Shown here piece by piece: positions 1-8,886 of a DNA stretch of 64,000 bases; positions within the stretch are counted from its first letter, which is position 1; each line of letters starts with the position of its first letter. Under the pieces are notes generated by a model. It did not search any database and was not told the DNA's origin. It saw only the letters and a list, made by a program, of their open reading frames with translations. The DNA comes from Agrobacterium genomosp. 13 str. CFBP 6927 (GTDB lineage Bacteria; Pseudomonadota; Alphaproteobacteria; Rhizobiales; Rhizobiaceae): positions 388,035 through 452,034 of the forward strand of contig LT009756.1 in NCBI GenBank assembly GCA_900012615.1, in the 5' to 3' direction. Both the position numbers and the translations under genes were made by a program.

Positions 1-667
1 CTGCGATGTTGGCGGGGGAGAACGTTGCTATGGCATCTATGCTTAGGGCCGCGAGTTGTGCAGAACTTAGCGCCATCACCTGTGCCGGTGACAGGGCGTC
101 GATCTGGTTGACGCTTAGGGCCGCGACCTGTGTCGTTTTGAGTGCGGCGACCTGAGCCACCGTCAACGCGGCGATCTGATCGATATTTAGGGAGGCGACA
201 ATATCTGTGCCCAGGCCTGGTACGGCTTTGGCCGCGATCGCCGCAATATCGGCGGTCGAGAAGGTCGCAATGTCCTCCGCGCTCAGGGCAGCAAGCTGCG
301 TCGCTTTAAGGGCGCTCACCTGAGGCGCCGTCAAAGCCTCCGCCTGATCTGCCGTCAGGGCATCAATCTGCATAGTGGTGAGCGCAGAAATCTGACCCGC
401 GCTCAGGCTTTTGATGGCGTACTGATCGAGAATGTTCAGCTGATCCAGTGTCAAACCAATGATGGTGCCTTGTGAAACTGCATTTAACTGTCGAGAGTTG
501 AGGACTTTGACATCCTCTGCATCTAGTGCTGCGACCTGAGCCGAAGAGAGTGCTTGCATCTGGGTTGTGGAAAGCGACGCAACCTCGTCGGTTGTCCAGG
601 CTGCGACGGCCGCTGTCGAAAGGTATTTGATCTGATTGACACTCAGGGAAGAGGTGATCGAAGTCAT
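1..667 (-). CDS. Repeat-rich acidic protein, N-terminal part (runs off left edge)
   Basis: The frame is open from an ATG at 665-667 to the window edge (222 codons, no stop), so only the N-terminus is visible. From about residue 25 it is a run of short degenerate repeats of roughly 8 residues, of the type ALSxxQIxAL, e.g. AALSAEDIATFS and AALTVAQVAALKTTQ. Each unit carries a small-residue/Leu core and a polar D/Q-I/V step, suggesting a regular helical solenoid. There is no signal peptide. Rhizobial proteins with such repeats are often annotated as heme-utilization, RTX-like or type I secretion substrates, with the secretion signal at the C-terminus, which lies outside this window. A possible AGGA ribosome site lies about 12 bases upstream. 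I do not know its function; the repeat architecture is what the sequence shows. Confidence 0.75.
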   Translation of the reverse strand, partial: MTSITSSLSVNQIKYLSTAAVAAWTTDEVASLSTTQMQALSSAQVAALDAEDVKVLNSRQLNAVSQGTIIGLTLDQLNILDQYAIKSLSAGQISALTTMQIDALTADQAEALTAPQVSALKATQLAALSAEDIATFSTADIAAIAAKAVPGLGTDIVASLNIDQIAALTVAQVAALKTTQVAALSVNQIDALSPAQVMALSSAQLAALSIDAIATFSPANIA

Positions 668-1007
668 GTCTAGAAAATCCTAAATTTTAAATCCAATCAT
701 TCAACAGCCAAGAGATTATTTACTTGCGGTGTCCCTAAAATACATCGGCGAAAACCCATCAAGTTGCAAAGAATGACTAGGCGACCGGGCTTGTCTGAAC
801 CTGAAGTTGCTATGCTTCAGTCAGTAAAATTTTGCGATATATTTTAAAACCGCTTCGGGTACTGGCAGACTTGGCAGAGGCCAAGGAGCGCTACGCGATG
901 CCGGAGAGTATTGGTTCTCTTGGCAGTCGGGTTAATATACGATTTAGCTTGACTACGATTAAATTGCACGTAATAGTTGATGCAGTCGTAACATGAGGGG
1001 AAGTGTT
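668..1007. other. Divergent intergenic region between the repeat protein and aqpZ
   Basis: 340 bp without a convincing gene. The half near the repeat protein is AT-rich. The aqpZ side carries the candidate promoter listed separately. I see no strong inverted repeat or RNA gene. Confidence 0.5.
949..976 (+). promoter_or_regulatory. Candidate sigma-70-type promoter of aqpZ
   Basis: TTGACT at 949-954 and TAATAG at 971-976 are separated by 16 bp and lie about 30 bp upstream of the aqpZ start. The fit to the -35/-10 consensus is good but was found by eye only. Confidence 0.45.
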
Positions 1008-1733
1008 ATGAGTCGCAAACTTCTTTCGGAATTTTTGGGTACCTTTTGGCTCGTCTTCGGAGGGTGCGGAAGTGCGGTTTTTGCTGCTGCTTTTCCGGAG
1101 CTGGGTATTGGTTTTCTCGGCGTCGCTTTCGCTTTCGGCCTGACGGTACTTACCATGGCCTATGCGGTTGGCGGCATTTCGGGAGGTCATTTTAATCCGG
1201 CCGTTTCCGTCGGTCTTTCAGTTGCCGGTAAATTTCCGGCGGCAAATCTTGTGCCCTATATCGTGGCGCAGGTGCTGGGAGCGACTGTCGCGGCTGCGGC
1301 GCTTTATGTCATCCTTACGGGCAAGGCGGGGGCGGACATTGGCGGTTTTGCTGCCAATGGTTACGGCGAACATTCGCCGGGCGGATATTCTCTCGTTTCG
1401 GCACTGCTGATCGAGGTCATCCTGACGGCCTTTTTCCTGATCGTCATTCTGGGGTCGACGCATGGCAGGGTTCCATCCGGCTTCGCGCCGATAGCCATCG
1501 GTCTCGCCCTCACCCTTATTCATCTGATTTCCATTCCGGTTACCAACACATCCGTCAATCCGGCCCGCTCGACCGGGCAGGCCTTGTTCGTCGGCGGATG
1601 GGCGCTGCAACAGCTTTGGCTGTTCTGGCTGGCTCCGATCCTCGGCGGCGTCATTGGCGCTGTGGTCTGGAAAATCTTTGGCGAGGAAGAGAAGGCCGGT
1701 CACGCCGGTTCTGTTCAGCCTGCGCAGACGTGA
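1008..1733 (+). CDS. aqpZ: Aquaporin Z, water channel
   Basis: Inner-membrane MIP-family channel of 241 residues (E. coli AqpZ is 231). Both half-helix signature motifs are intact: [10 protein letters not shown], with NPA at 63-65, and SVNPARS near 186-190. The arginine after the second NPA belongs to the narrow water-selective filter, as in AqpZ rather than glycerol facilitators, and [13 protein letters not shown] is characteristic of AqpZ. Six membrane spans fit the hydrophobic pattern. I chose the ATG at 1008 because GAGGGG sits 7 bases upstream; an in-frame ATG at 993 lacks such a site. A hairpin lies 13 bp after the stop. Confidence 0.95.
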   Translation: MSRKLLSEFLGTFWLVFGGCGSAVFAAAFPELGIGFLGVAFAFGLTVLTMAYAVGGISGGHFNPAVSVGLSVAGKFPAANLVPYIVAQVLGATVAAAALYVILTGKAGADIGGFAANGYGEHSPGGYSLVSALLIEVILTAFFLIVILGSTHGRVPSGFAPIAIGLALTLIHLISIPVTNTSVNPARSTGQALFVGGWALQQLWLFWLAPILGGVIGAVVWKIFGEEEKAGHAGSVQPAQT

Positions 1734-1746
1734 ATAAGTGGCTTTG

Positions 1747-1768
1747 TTTTCCCGAATGGTCGGGAAAA
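1747..1768 (+). terminator. Perfect 9-bp hairpin after aqpZ
   Basis: Arms TTTTCCCGA (1747-1755) and TCGGGAAAA (1760-1768) with a 4-base ATGG loop, just after aqpZ and 17 bp before the next start. There is no T run after the stem (CTGCTGAGG follows), so it may act as a transcript-stabilising or attenuating element rather than a classical terminator. Confidence 0.45.
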
Positions 1769-1785
1769 CTGCTGAGGAGGATGAC

Positions 1786-2079
1786 ATGGATCTTACTTCG
1801 ATATTGGCCCAAATCGTTGGCGGTGCGGTTGGCGGCACGGCCGGCGGAAAGATACTGAAGGATTCCGATCTCGGTTCGCTCGGAAACCTGATCGCGGGCG
1901 CCATTGGCGGCATCGGGGGCGGAACCGTACTTGGATCGCTGCTCGGGACGGCGGGCACGGCGGCAGCCGGCGGCGTGGATATTGCCGCTCTTGCCGGCCA
2001 GCTCGTTGGTGGCGGTGTCGGCGGCCTGATCGTCCAGATCATCGTCGGCCTGATCAAGAACAAGCTCGTCGCCAAATAA
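1786..2079 (+). CDS. Small glycine-rich membrane-associated protein
   Basis: 97 residues, mostly Gly/Ala/Leu/Ile with many GG pairs (GGAVGGTAGGK, GGIGGGTVLGSLLG, GGGVGGLIVQ), a pattern typical of glycine-zipper membrane helices. It ends in a basic KNKLVAK tail. No catalytic motif or signal peptide is visible. The ATG at 1786 follows GAGGAGG with 5-base spacing; the longer frame from 1738 would read through the hairpin and is less likely. It may be co-transcribed with aqpZ. Similar small proteins are common in rhizobia but I know of no assigned role. Confidence 0.7.
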   Translation: MDLTSILAQIVGGAVGGTAGGKILKDSDLGSLGNLIAGAIGGIGGGTVLGSLLGTAGTAAAGGVDIAALAGQLVGGGVGGLIVQIIVGLIKNKLVAK

Positions 2080-2111
2080 AGTTGCCGGCCGCTTCGGTGG
2101 CGAAATCAAAG

Positions 2112-2149
2112 GCCTTGCCGGCGACAGGCTTCGTTCGGCAAGGCATTTT
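2112..2149 (+). terminator. Probable terminator after the glycine-rich gene
   Basis: GCCTTGCCG at 2112-2120 pairs perfectly with CGGCAAGGC at 2136-2144 across a 15-base loop and is followed by ATTTTC. It lies between the end of the aqpZ group and the converging glycosyltransferase gene, so it could serve either strand. Confidence 0.5.
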
Positions 2150-2288
2150 CGGATATGACGTGTCGATAGCGGCATCGCCATAGAAGCCGGAATTCATTTG
2201 CAAATTGCGGAAACGTGGCCTGAACCAGTGGGACATCTTCCGCGTGCCTTAAAAAGCGCAGGGAGGGGCTCTTTTCGGTTGTGTTTCG

Positions 2289-4226
2289 TCAGGTCGTCTC
2301 TCTGACGACCGGCATATGCGGTGTCTTGTTCCAGACAAAGGGTCTGGTTTTTAACTCCACCACGGCGCGCCACGCCGCAACCGACATCATCAGCCAGTAA
2401 AGTGGGATCGCCATCCAGCGCTGCCTGATCTGCTGTTTTTCGTATCGTATCATCCTGTTCCTGCCCATTAGCATGAAGATGGCGTAGCTCCCGAAAATAT
2501 TCAGCGTATCGATGAGGAATAGAAGGCCCTGCCAGGAAAACAGCATATCGGCGCCATTTTCCCGGATCGCCATGGCCATGAAAGCGAAGGAAACGAACAG
2601 GAAGGGATGTGTCAGCGATGACAGGAGCATGCCGCCGATCAGCAGCTGAAAGACGATATAGGCGACCCATCCCATGTTGCGCGCGGTGGTGAAGGGGGCG
2701 CGGGTCATCACCAGCCAGCTTTGCAGCCAACCCTTGTACCAGCGCGCGCGCTGGCTCAGCCACACGGGTAGCGAGGTTGGCGCATCCTCCAGCGTCTGCC
2801 TCCGGATGACACCACAGCGATAACCGAGCCTGTGCAGCCTGAGACCCATATCGGCATCTTCCGTGACATTATAGGGGTCCCAGGCTCCCGCCCGGCGCAA
2901 CACGGCCGTGCGGAAATGGTTTGAAGTGCCGCCAAGCGGCAGCGGCAGCCTGTGAGCGGCGAGAACGGGCAGCATGCAGCGGAAGAGGCCGGAATATTCC
3001 AGTGCGAAACAGGCGCTGAGCCAGGAGGCGCGGGCATTGCTGATGATAAGCGGCGCCTGCAGGCAAGCCACGTTGTCCGGCTGGTCGCGGAAAGTGGCGT
3101 AGGCTTCGCGCAATTGCTGCGGATGTGGTCGGTCTTCGGCATCGTAGACGGCGACGAATGTACCACGCGCGCCGGCGAGTGCGTAAGTCAGCGCCTTGGG
3201 CTTGGTACGCGGCAGGGACGGCGGCACCTTTATGATCTCTATATGCTGACCGGGATTTGTCTTCTGAATAGCCTCGATCGTCGCGTCGTCGTCCGCTTCG
3301 CAGACAAGCTTGATGTCGAGCCGGGATTTGGGCCAGTCCAGCCGCTCCAGCGCATTGACAAGCTGATCAACGACCGCTTCTTCGCGATAAAGCGCCACGA
3401 GAACGGTGTAGACCGGTAAATCCCCGTCCCGCTGGAGCGGGAAGACGGTTCTCCCTTCGTTTTCCCTTGGTGCGTGAACGAGCGCAAACAGCCTGAAAAG
3501 CAGGGTGGAGAGATAAAGCAGCGTCAGGGTTACATGAATATAGGCCAAGGCCGTCTGCGTATAAAACAGCAGCGACAGCACGAGCAGGGTGATGAGGACG
3601 CCACTCACGAAACCCTGCTGGCCGTGCAGCGTAATCCTGGCGGAATGCTGCGGCGCCGTGTTGAAAAGCAGCTGCCGGGTTTCCGACGAGCGGCGTGTCT
3701 CGCCGGCCTTCCAGATTGCGCTACGCATGGCCTGTGGCGTGGTGACGGCAAGTTCGTCCAGGAGATGCGGGCGTTGATCGAGCATTTCTTTCAGCAATTC
3801 CATCCGTGCCAGTTCCGGCACGATCAGAAGCACTGTTTTGCCGTTGAGCGGTGTCAGCCGCAGAAACCGTGGTTCGCCAAGTTGCGTATCCAGGTGATTA
3901 ATGTCTGCTACACGGCCCGGATCGATTTCCGGGAGAAACGGCAATCGCAAAAATCTGGCAAAAGCACCGAAATAGGCATCAGAATCGACAAGGCCGCTTG
4001 CCAGTAACTCGTCTTCGATGGTCGAGTTGTTTTTCAGAGCCTGTTCTTCGAATGTGCTGATATAGGGCTTGCCAAATCCCAGCGAAGTGAGAAAGCGCGT
4101 CGGTCCCGGCTCATCCGGTTCGGGAGCGCTCCAGAGCGGATTATCGCCGATGAGCGAAAACGCAATTTTTCGTCCCGCTGGCGTCGTGCGAAACGATTCT
4201 CGTGTATACTGCCTAAAAGAATCCAT
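2289..4226 (-). CDS. Membrane processive family-2 glycosyltransferase
   Basis: 645-residue inner-membrane glycan synthase. Residues about 55-175 resemble the N-terminal domain of type II secretion ATPases (GSPII_E_N/MshEN), which can bind cyclic di-GMP in some proteins. Two membrane spans follow (about 207-250), then the GT2 catalytic domain with ADDD (311-314), DAED (362-365, metal/nucleotide-sugar site), TED (455-457, general base) and QRARW (492-496, the hallmark of processive synthases), and a C-terminal cluster of membrane spans. It converts a nucleotide sugar into a polymer extruded through the membrane; the sugar cannot be read from sequence. It is divergent from the solute-binding gene with only 53 bp between them. 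The start at 4226 lacks a strong ribosome site, so it is provisional. Confidence 0.88.
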   Translation of the reverse strand: MDSFRQYTRESFRTTPAGRKIAFSLIGDNPLWSAPEPDEPGPTRFLTSLGFGKPYISTFEEQALKNNSTIEDELLASGLVDSDAYFGAFARFLRLPFLPEIDPGRVADINHLDTQLGEPRFLRLTPLNGKTVLLIVPELARMELLKEMLDQRPHLLDELAVTTPQAMRSAIWKAGETRRSSETRQLLFNTAPQHSARITLHGQQGFVSGVLITLLVLSLLFYTQTALAYIHVTLTLLYLSTLLFRLFALVHAPRENEGRTVFPLQRDGDLPVYTVLVALYREEAVVDQLVNALERLDWPKSRLDIKLVCEADDDATIEAIQKTNPGQHIEIIKVPPSLPRTKPKALTYALAGARGTFVAVYDAEDRPHPQQLREAYATFRDQPDNVACLQAPLIISNARASWLSACFALEYSGLFRCMLPVLAAHRLPLPLGGTSNHFRTAVLRRAGAWDPYNVTEDADMGLRLHRLGYRCGVIRRQTLEDAPTSLPVWLSQRARWYKGWLQSWLVMTRAPFTTARNMGWVAYIVFQLLIGGMLLSSLTHPFLFVSFAFMAMAIRENGADMLFSWQGLLFLIDTLNIFGSYAIFMLMGRNRMIRYEKQQIRQRWMAIPLYWLMMSVAAWRAVVELKTRPFVWNKTPHMPVVRETT

Positions 4227-4279
4227 GCATCGCCGCCGCCGTCATGGTAACGCCCAACTTCCTGTAACGGATAGTATAG

Positions 4280-5158
4280 ATGAGAATGACGAATGTAACG
4301 CGGAATGTAAGTCTTGGCTTTACTTTAGCTTTCGCTTTACAATTTGTCGGTTTTTTTAGCGAAGCTCGTGCGGATGATCTGGCGAGCGGAAACCGGATGC
4401 CGGTGCTGTTTGACGCGCAGGAGCGGTTTCCGGGTGGTGATCTTTCCTCTGTTCCCCGCATCAGGTTTCTGATGTCGGTCGATTTTCCACCCTTCAATTT
4501 TACCGACCAGGAGGGCCGGCTTGCGGGTTTCCATGTCGATCTGGTGCGTGAAATCTGCGCCCAGTTGAAGGTTGAGAGCAAGTGTCAGGTGCAGGCACTG
4601 CCCTTTGACGAGCTGGAGGCCGCTCTGGAAATGGGGGAGGGCGAGGCGGTGATTTCCGGCCTTGCCACCACCGCTGACCTGCGCAAGAGTTTCACCTTCT
4701 CACGCCCCTATCTGTTGTTGCCCGCCCGTCTTGCCGTCAACAAGGCGGAAAAATTGAGCGGTTCCGGCGCTGACGCCTTGTCAGGAAAAAAGGTCGGCGT
4801 GGTCACGGGTTCCCGCCACGAACAGATGCTCAAGGCGTTTTTTCCAAAAGCCACGGCCGAAGGTTTCGATGGGTATGAACCCATGTACGAGGCTTTGAAG
4901 ACAGGCAAGGTGGACGCCGTTTTTGCTGATGGCCTGCGCCTGCCCTTCTGGGTTTCGGGCAGCGCGTCCGAAGGTTGCTGCGCCCTCTTCGGCGGGCCTT
5001 ATATGTCCGACAGGTTTCTTGGCGAGGGCCTTTCCATCATGGCTGTCGATCCGGACAATGTACTTGTCCCGGCCTTTGATCAGGCGCTTGCCGCACTGTC
5101 CCGCAATGGCCGCCTGGAAGAAATTTACCGGCGGTATTTCCCCTACGGGCTTTATTAG
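4280..5158 (+). CDS. Periplasmic amino-acid-type solute-binding protein (family 3)
   Basis: 292 residues with a signal peptide (hydrophobic stretch about 11-26, likely cleavage after SEARA at about 31). The mature part has the SBP_bac_3 fold: FPPFNFTDQEGRLAGFHVDLVR near 72-93, AVISGLATTADLRKSF with the ligand-carboxylate-binding Arg, and a KVGVVTGSRHEQ segment opening lobe 2. No permease or ATPase gene is adjacent, so it is not part of a local ABC transporter. It sits divergently to the GT2 synthase within a polysaccharide locus, so it may act as a periplasmic sensor or accessory protein; that is inference. Starts at 4280 and 4286 are both possible. Confidence 0.85.
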   Translation: MRMTNVTRNVSLGFTLAFALQFVGFFSEARADDLASGNRMPVLFDAQERFPGGDLSSVPRIRFLMSVDFPPFNFTDQEGRLAGFHVDLVREICAQLKVESKCQVQALPFDELEAALEMGEGEAVISGLATTADLRKSFTFSRPYLLLPARLAVNKAEKLSGSGADALSGKKVGVVTGSRHEQMLKAFFPKATAEGFDGYEPMYEALKTGKVDAVFADGLRLPFWVSGSASEGCCALFGGPYMSDRFLGEGLSIMAVDPDNVLVPAFDQALAALSRNGRLEEIYRRYFPYGLY

Positions 5159-5170
5159 GAAAAGCGCATC

Positions 5171-6463
5171 CTATTTGGCGGGTGCAAGGGCCTGGTCGTT
5201 GCGCCGCAGGCGCAGAAGCGCGATCCAGACGGCGGCGGCAATGGCGGATTCCACGAGGAAATAGCTGCCGATCGTTCCCGAAATGCTGAAGAGCCAGGTG
5301 AAGACGGCGACGACGACAGAGCCGATAAGATTGCCGCTGTTCCATATCTTGGCGCGAATATCCTGCCGCCCGGATGCGCCGAGTGCTTCAAGAGCCGTCG
5401 CCGCAACCGCCATCGGCAACACCACCCAGCAAAGGACGCGGGTGATGTTCGGCAGCGAAACATATTCGTCGCCGAACAACAGGGGCAGAAAGGGCGCTAT
5501 GATGAAGATCACCAGGGCGCTGCCCACTGCGATGACCAGCGCCGCCTTCAGCACATTATAGGCACGTTCTATGGTCTTTCCGATGCCCTGCAGGGCGGCG
5601 GAGGCGGAACCCGGATAGATCAGCCGGTTGAGGGCCTCCACCGAAAGGTAGGAACTGTCGAGAATACGCCGGGCTATGGAGTAGCTGCCCAGAACCTCGG
5701 CGCTGGCAATGGCGCCGAGAACGAGAATATCGGCGTTGCCGCGCACGGCCTTGAACAGGAACTGGGTGGAAAACAGGATGCCGATGCGGATTTCATCGCG
5801 CACGATCCGGAACACGGGCCTTCCCAGCCTGCCGATCGCCTTGACTGAAATCACCGTTGCAATGGCGTGGGCGGCAAGGTTCCACAGCGCCCAGGCCTCC
5901 ACCGTTTCTATCTTGAAGATGAGGCAGGCAACCACGGCGGCAATCGTGCGTGCAATGGCGAACATCACTTCCAGCTTATTGGCAGAGGCGAAGTCGGAAT
6001 GGGCAATGAAGCTTTGCGTGGAAAGCGAAATGACTTTCAGAAGAACGAGATTCGTCACCAGAATCACGAAGGTGGTGATGAGCGTATGCAGCAATGTTTC
6101 CGATGTCGGGAAGAAGACCGGGATCGTCACCATGCCGATGATGGTCAGCACCACGCCGGTCGCCGCACTGAGAAGATAGCTGTGGCCGAGCATGACGGGA
6201 AACATGCTGCGATCCTGCGCCACGCGGCGGATCAGCGATTCCTGCGAGCCGATGCCGCAAATCTGAACGCCGAGATTGGTGACGGCGGTGATCGAGGCAT
6301 AAAGCGCGAATTGTTCGACACCGAGATGACGGGCAAGCAGGGCGAATGTCAAAAGCTGGGCGGCGCTGGACATCAGGAGAGCCCCGCCGGACGCCATGTA
6401 GGTCAATCCCAGTCTGACTAGATGGCCGAGCCGCGGCGTATTCAACGACACCTCATTCTCCAT
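5171..6463 (-). CDS. Wzx-type polysaccharide flippase (MOP superfamily)
   Basis: 430-residue polytopic protein with about 12 hydrophobic spans and the polysaccharide-biosynthesis/MATE-like pattern: RLGLTYMASGGALLMSS at the start, and a central FSTQFLFKAVRGNADILVLG followed by ASAEVLGSYSIARR, typical of Wzx/RfbX proteins. It would flip undecaprenyl-linked repeat units to the periplasm. It is convergent with the solute-binding gene (12 bp between stops) and divergent from the polymerase gene, so flippase and polymerase are neighbours but not one operon. The 272-bp gap to the polymerase is AT-rich and probably holds both promoters. Confidence 0.88.
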   Translation of the reverse strand: MENEVSLNTPRLGHLVRLGLTYMASGGALLMSSAAQLLTFALLARHLGVEQFALYASITAVTNLGVQICGIGSQESLIRRVAQDRSMFPVMLGHSYLLSAATGVVLTIIGMVTIPVFFPTSETLLHTLITTFVILVTNLVLLKVISLSTQSFIAHSDFASANKLEVMFAIARTIAAVVACLIFKIETVEAWALWNLAAHAIATVISVKAIGRLGRPVFRIVRDEIRIGILFSTQFLFKAVRGNADILVLGAIASAEVLGSYSIARRILDSSYLSVEALNRLIYPGSASAALQGIGKTIERAYNVLKAALVIAVGSALVIFIIAPFLPLLFGDEYVSLPNITRVLCWVVLPMAVAATALEALGASGRQDIRAKIWNSGNLIGSVVVAVFTWLFSISGTIGSYFLVESAIAAAVWIALLRLRRNDQALAPAK

Positions 6464-6735
6464 GTTTTTCCGGCATTACCGGTCGAATTCAAAAAATGAC
6501 TGCCCTGCCTCTTAATATCTGGCGATGAACGCCGGCCGCCGGCCAGTCTGAATGCCGCCCGCCCGAATAAATGACAGTTTCTTCTGTCTTAGCCTTCTTG
6601 AGGTAAGAGAGGGTTAAAGCAATTGCACAATAATGATGATAATGACCGTTTATGGTTATTTGGACATGGCCCGGTTTCAACAAGGGTTACGTTGTTCGTC
6701 ACAAGGCAGGCCAATGATCCGATTTTCCGTTCCTG

Positions 6736-8043
6736 ATGCAGGCCACCATGTCGCGGCTTGCTGAGACGCAGTCCATTTCGGCGCAGGGCAATGCCATGTC
6801 CCTTTCGGGCAGTCGGCGCGACGCATTTTTTTTCGTCGGCACGATGCTCTATATCTGGATTTCCGTCGCACCTTTCGAGAATCTCGCGGCTCCGCCGGTG
6901 CCGCACGCCGCTGCAAACCAGCTGACGGGGCTGGTCATCGCGCTGATTTTGGGTGTTTTCGCCCTGCGCCACCGGTTGACGGGGTTGTTGCTGCGGCCAC
7001 GCTTACCCATCCTGCTATTGTTTTTCTGGCTGGCGGTCTGCTCGGTCCTCGGCACGCAGCCTGCCACCTCGCTGCAGCGTCTGCTCTTCACGGCCATCCT
7101 GTGCTTCATCACCAGCGTCCTCGTCGTCATGCCGCGAGATCGGCGGCAGTTTGACCGGATGATGGCCATCTTCGCGGTCATCCTGCTGGCGCTCTGTTAT
7201 TTCGGGGTGCTCTTTCTGCGCTCGCGTTCGATCCATCAGCCCTATGATCTCGATGAAACAGCGCTCGCGGGCGATTGGCGTGGCATCTTCAACCACAAGA
7301 ATGCGGCCGCTCCCGCCATGATCATTCTTTTCATGGTCGGGCTTTACCTGCGTAATGCCTGGTCCACGGTCGGCGGCATCGCAATCACACTGCTGGCGGG
7401 TTTCTTTCTCTGGAAAACAAACGGAAAAACCGCCGCGATGCTGCTGCCTGTCACCATCGCGCTGATCTGGGTCATGGAAAGACATGCCGGCCGCACATTG
7501 CTGATGATCGGTGGCCTTCTGGCTTTCCTCAATATTCTCGCGGTTGGCTCCACCTATTTTCCGAGCATACAGAATCTGGTCGAAAGTCTGGGGATCGATT
7601 CCACCTTCACCGGACGAACGGACATATGGCGTCTGTCTTTCGACACTTTTGCACAATCGCCGATTTTCGGGCAGGGTTTCCAGGCTTTCTGGGCGAGTGA
7701 CCGGCTCCTGGCGCAGGCGGATATCTCTGAAACCTGGGCAGTCACGGCCTTCCATGCCCATAATGGTTTTGTCGAAAGCCTGCTGAATGGCGGCTTGCCG
7801 GCCTTCATTCTCATCGTCATATGGCTCGTCATTATTCCTGCAAACGATTTCCGTATAGCAGTAGAAAGGGGCACTGATCCGGGATTAACCCGGCTTTTTG
7901 CAAGAATCTGGGTGTATGCATTACTTTCTTCGTGTCTTGAGAGTAATTTCTTTACCGGAACAGGGCCTATCTGGTCGTCTCTTCTGATTGCAATCTATTG
8001 TTTGAGGCATCAGGCTTACGACATACTTGAACAGGGTCAGTAA
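6736..8043 (+). CDS. Wzy/O-antigen-ligase-type polysaccharide polymerase
   Basis: 435 residues, about 11-12 membrane spans and the Wzy_C/O-antigen ligase signature in the large periplasmic loop: FNHKNAAAPAM, KTNGKTAAML, TGRTDIWRLSFD, GQGFQAFW and FHAHNGFVESLLNGG. These are shared with ExoQ-like polymerases and WaaL ligases. The protein would polymerise lipid-linked repeat units supplied by the adjacent flippase. The first ATG is at 6736 and a second at 6748; neither has a strong ribosome site. The deacetylase follows after 27 bp and is probably co-transcribed. A ligase role cannot be excluded from sequence. Confidence 0.86.
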   Translation: MQATMSRLAETQSISAQGNAMSLSGSRRDAFFFVGTMLYIWISVAPFENLAAPPVPHAAANQLTGLVIALILGVFALRHRLTGLLLRPRLPILLLFFWLAVCSVLGTQPATSLQRLLFTAILCFITSVLVVMPRDRRQFDRMMAIFAVILLALCYFGVLFLRSRSIHQPYDLDETALAGDWRGIFNHKNAAAPAMIILFMVGLYLRNAWSTVGGIAITLLAGFFLWKTNGKTAAMLLPVTIALIWVMERHAGRTLLMIGGLLAFLNILAVGSTYFPSIQNLVESLGIDSTFTGRTDIWRLSFDTFAQSPIFGQGFQAFWASDRLLAQADISETWAVTAFHAHNGFVESLLNGGLPAFILIVIWLVIIPANDFRIAVERGTDPGLTRLFARIWVYALLSSCLESNFFTGTGPIWSSLLIAIYCLRHQAYDILEQGQ

Positions 8044-8070
8044 TTTTGCAGACAGGCCGGGGGGCTATGT

Positions 8071-8823
8071 ATGACGCAAAAAATCGGGACATTTGCAGAC
8101 AGGATCAATAACCGGCTCGTGCGGTATTTTCCGGGACCGGCGGCGCGGATCAAGACATCCGAACCGATCGTTTCCTTCACATTCGACGATATACCGGCAT
8201 CCGCCTGGACAAGCGGCGCGAGCATTTTGGAAAATGAGGGCGTTCGCGGCACGTTTTACATCGCGGGCGTCTTTATCGACAGGCATGATGATGAACAGGA
8301 GATGATCTCCACCCAAGGCTGTTCGGAACTGGCCGCAGCCGGCCACGAGCTTGCCTGTCACACCTATTCCCATCGCAAGCTCTCAAGCTTTTCGCGGCGT
8401 GGGCTTGAAGAGGATCTCGATCGCAACGACAGCGTGCTCGGATCGTTCGACAAAAGCCGGCACAGACGGAATTTCTCCGTTCCTTTCGGCATGGCCTCGC
8501 CTATCATGCAGCCGCTGCTGCGACGCCGGTTCAAGACTGCCCGCGGCATCATGCCCGGCATCAATCGGGGCAGCATCGATCCGCATAATCTTGCCGCAGT
8601 CGAACTGCGCCCTGACCCAAATTATCTCGATGCGGCGGATCGCTGGCTCGAGGATGTTTTGCAAAATGGCGGCTGGCTCATCATTTTCACCCACGATGTC
8701 TCGCCGAAGCCGAGTTTTTACGGTTGCCCGGAAGACAGGTTGCAAGGCCTTGTCCGCAGGGCGGTGTCCGGTGGCGCGAAGGTCATGCCGGTTGATGCCG
8801 CCGTAACCGCACTCGGCCTGTAA
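8071..8823 (+). CDS. NodB-type polysaccharide deacetylase
   Basis: 250 residues of the carbohydrate esterase 4 family. TFDD at 37-40 supplies the catalytic base and metal ligand, and H97/H101 of HTYSH the metal-binding histidines. FSVPFG near 141 fits motif 3 and IIFTHDVS near 206 the late catalytic His motif. There is no signal peptide, so it appears cytoplasmic or acts on intermediates at the inner face. It would remove N-acetyl groups from sugars of the polymer made by the locus. It follows the polymerase by 27 bp, with a G-rich ribosome site (GGGGGG) upstream of the ATG. Confidence 0.9.
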   Translation: MTQKIGTFADRINNRLVRYFPGPAARIKTSEPIVSFTFDDIPASAWTSGASILENEGVRGTFYIAGVFIDRHDDEQEMISTQGCSELAAAGHELACHTYSHRKLSSFSRRGLEEDLDRNDSVLGSFDKSRHRRNFSVPFGMASPIMQPLLRRRFKTARGIMPGINRGSIDPHNLAAVELRPDPNYLDAADRWLEDVLQNGGWLIIFTHDVSPKPSFYGCPEDRLQGLVRRAVSGGAKVMPVDAAVTALGL

Positions 8824-8886
8824 AGGGTATTGTCGGTACGATGCCCAGAGCTGCGTCGCGGAAGCGGGAGGCACATGCAGGCGTGG

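Noticed and set aside
1-667. CRISPR array or tandem DNA repeat
   Set aside because: The repetition is at the protein level (about 24-30 nt units with variable codons) and the frame is open; no constant repeat and spacer pattern.
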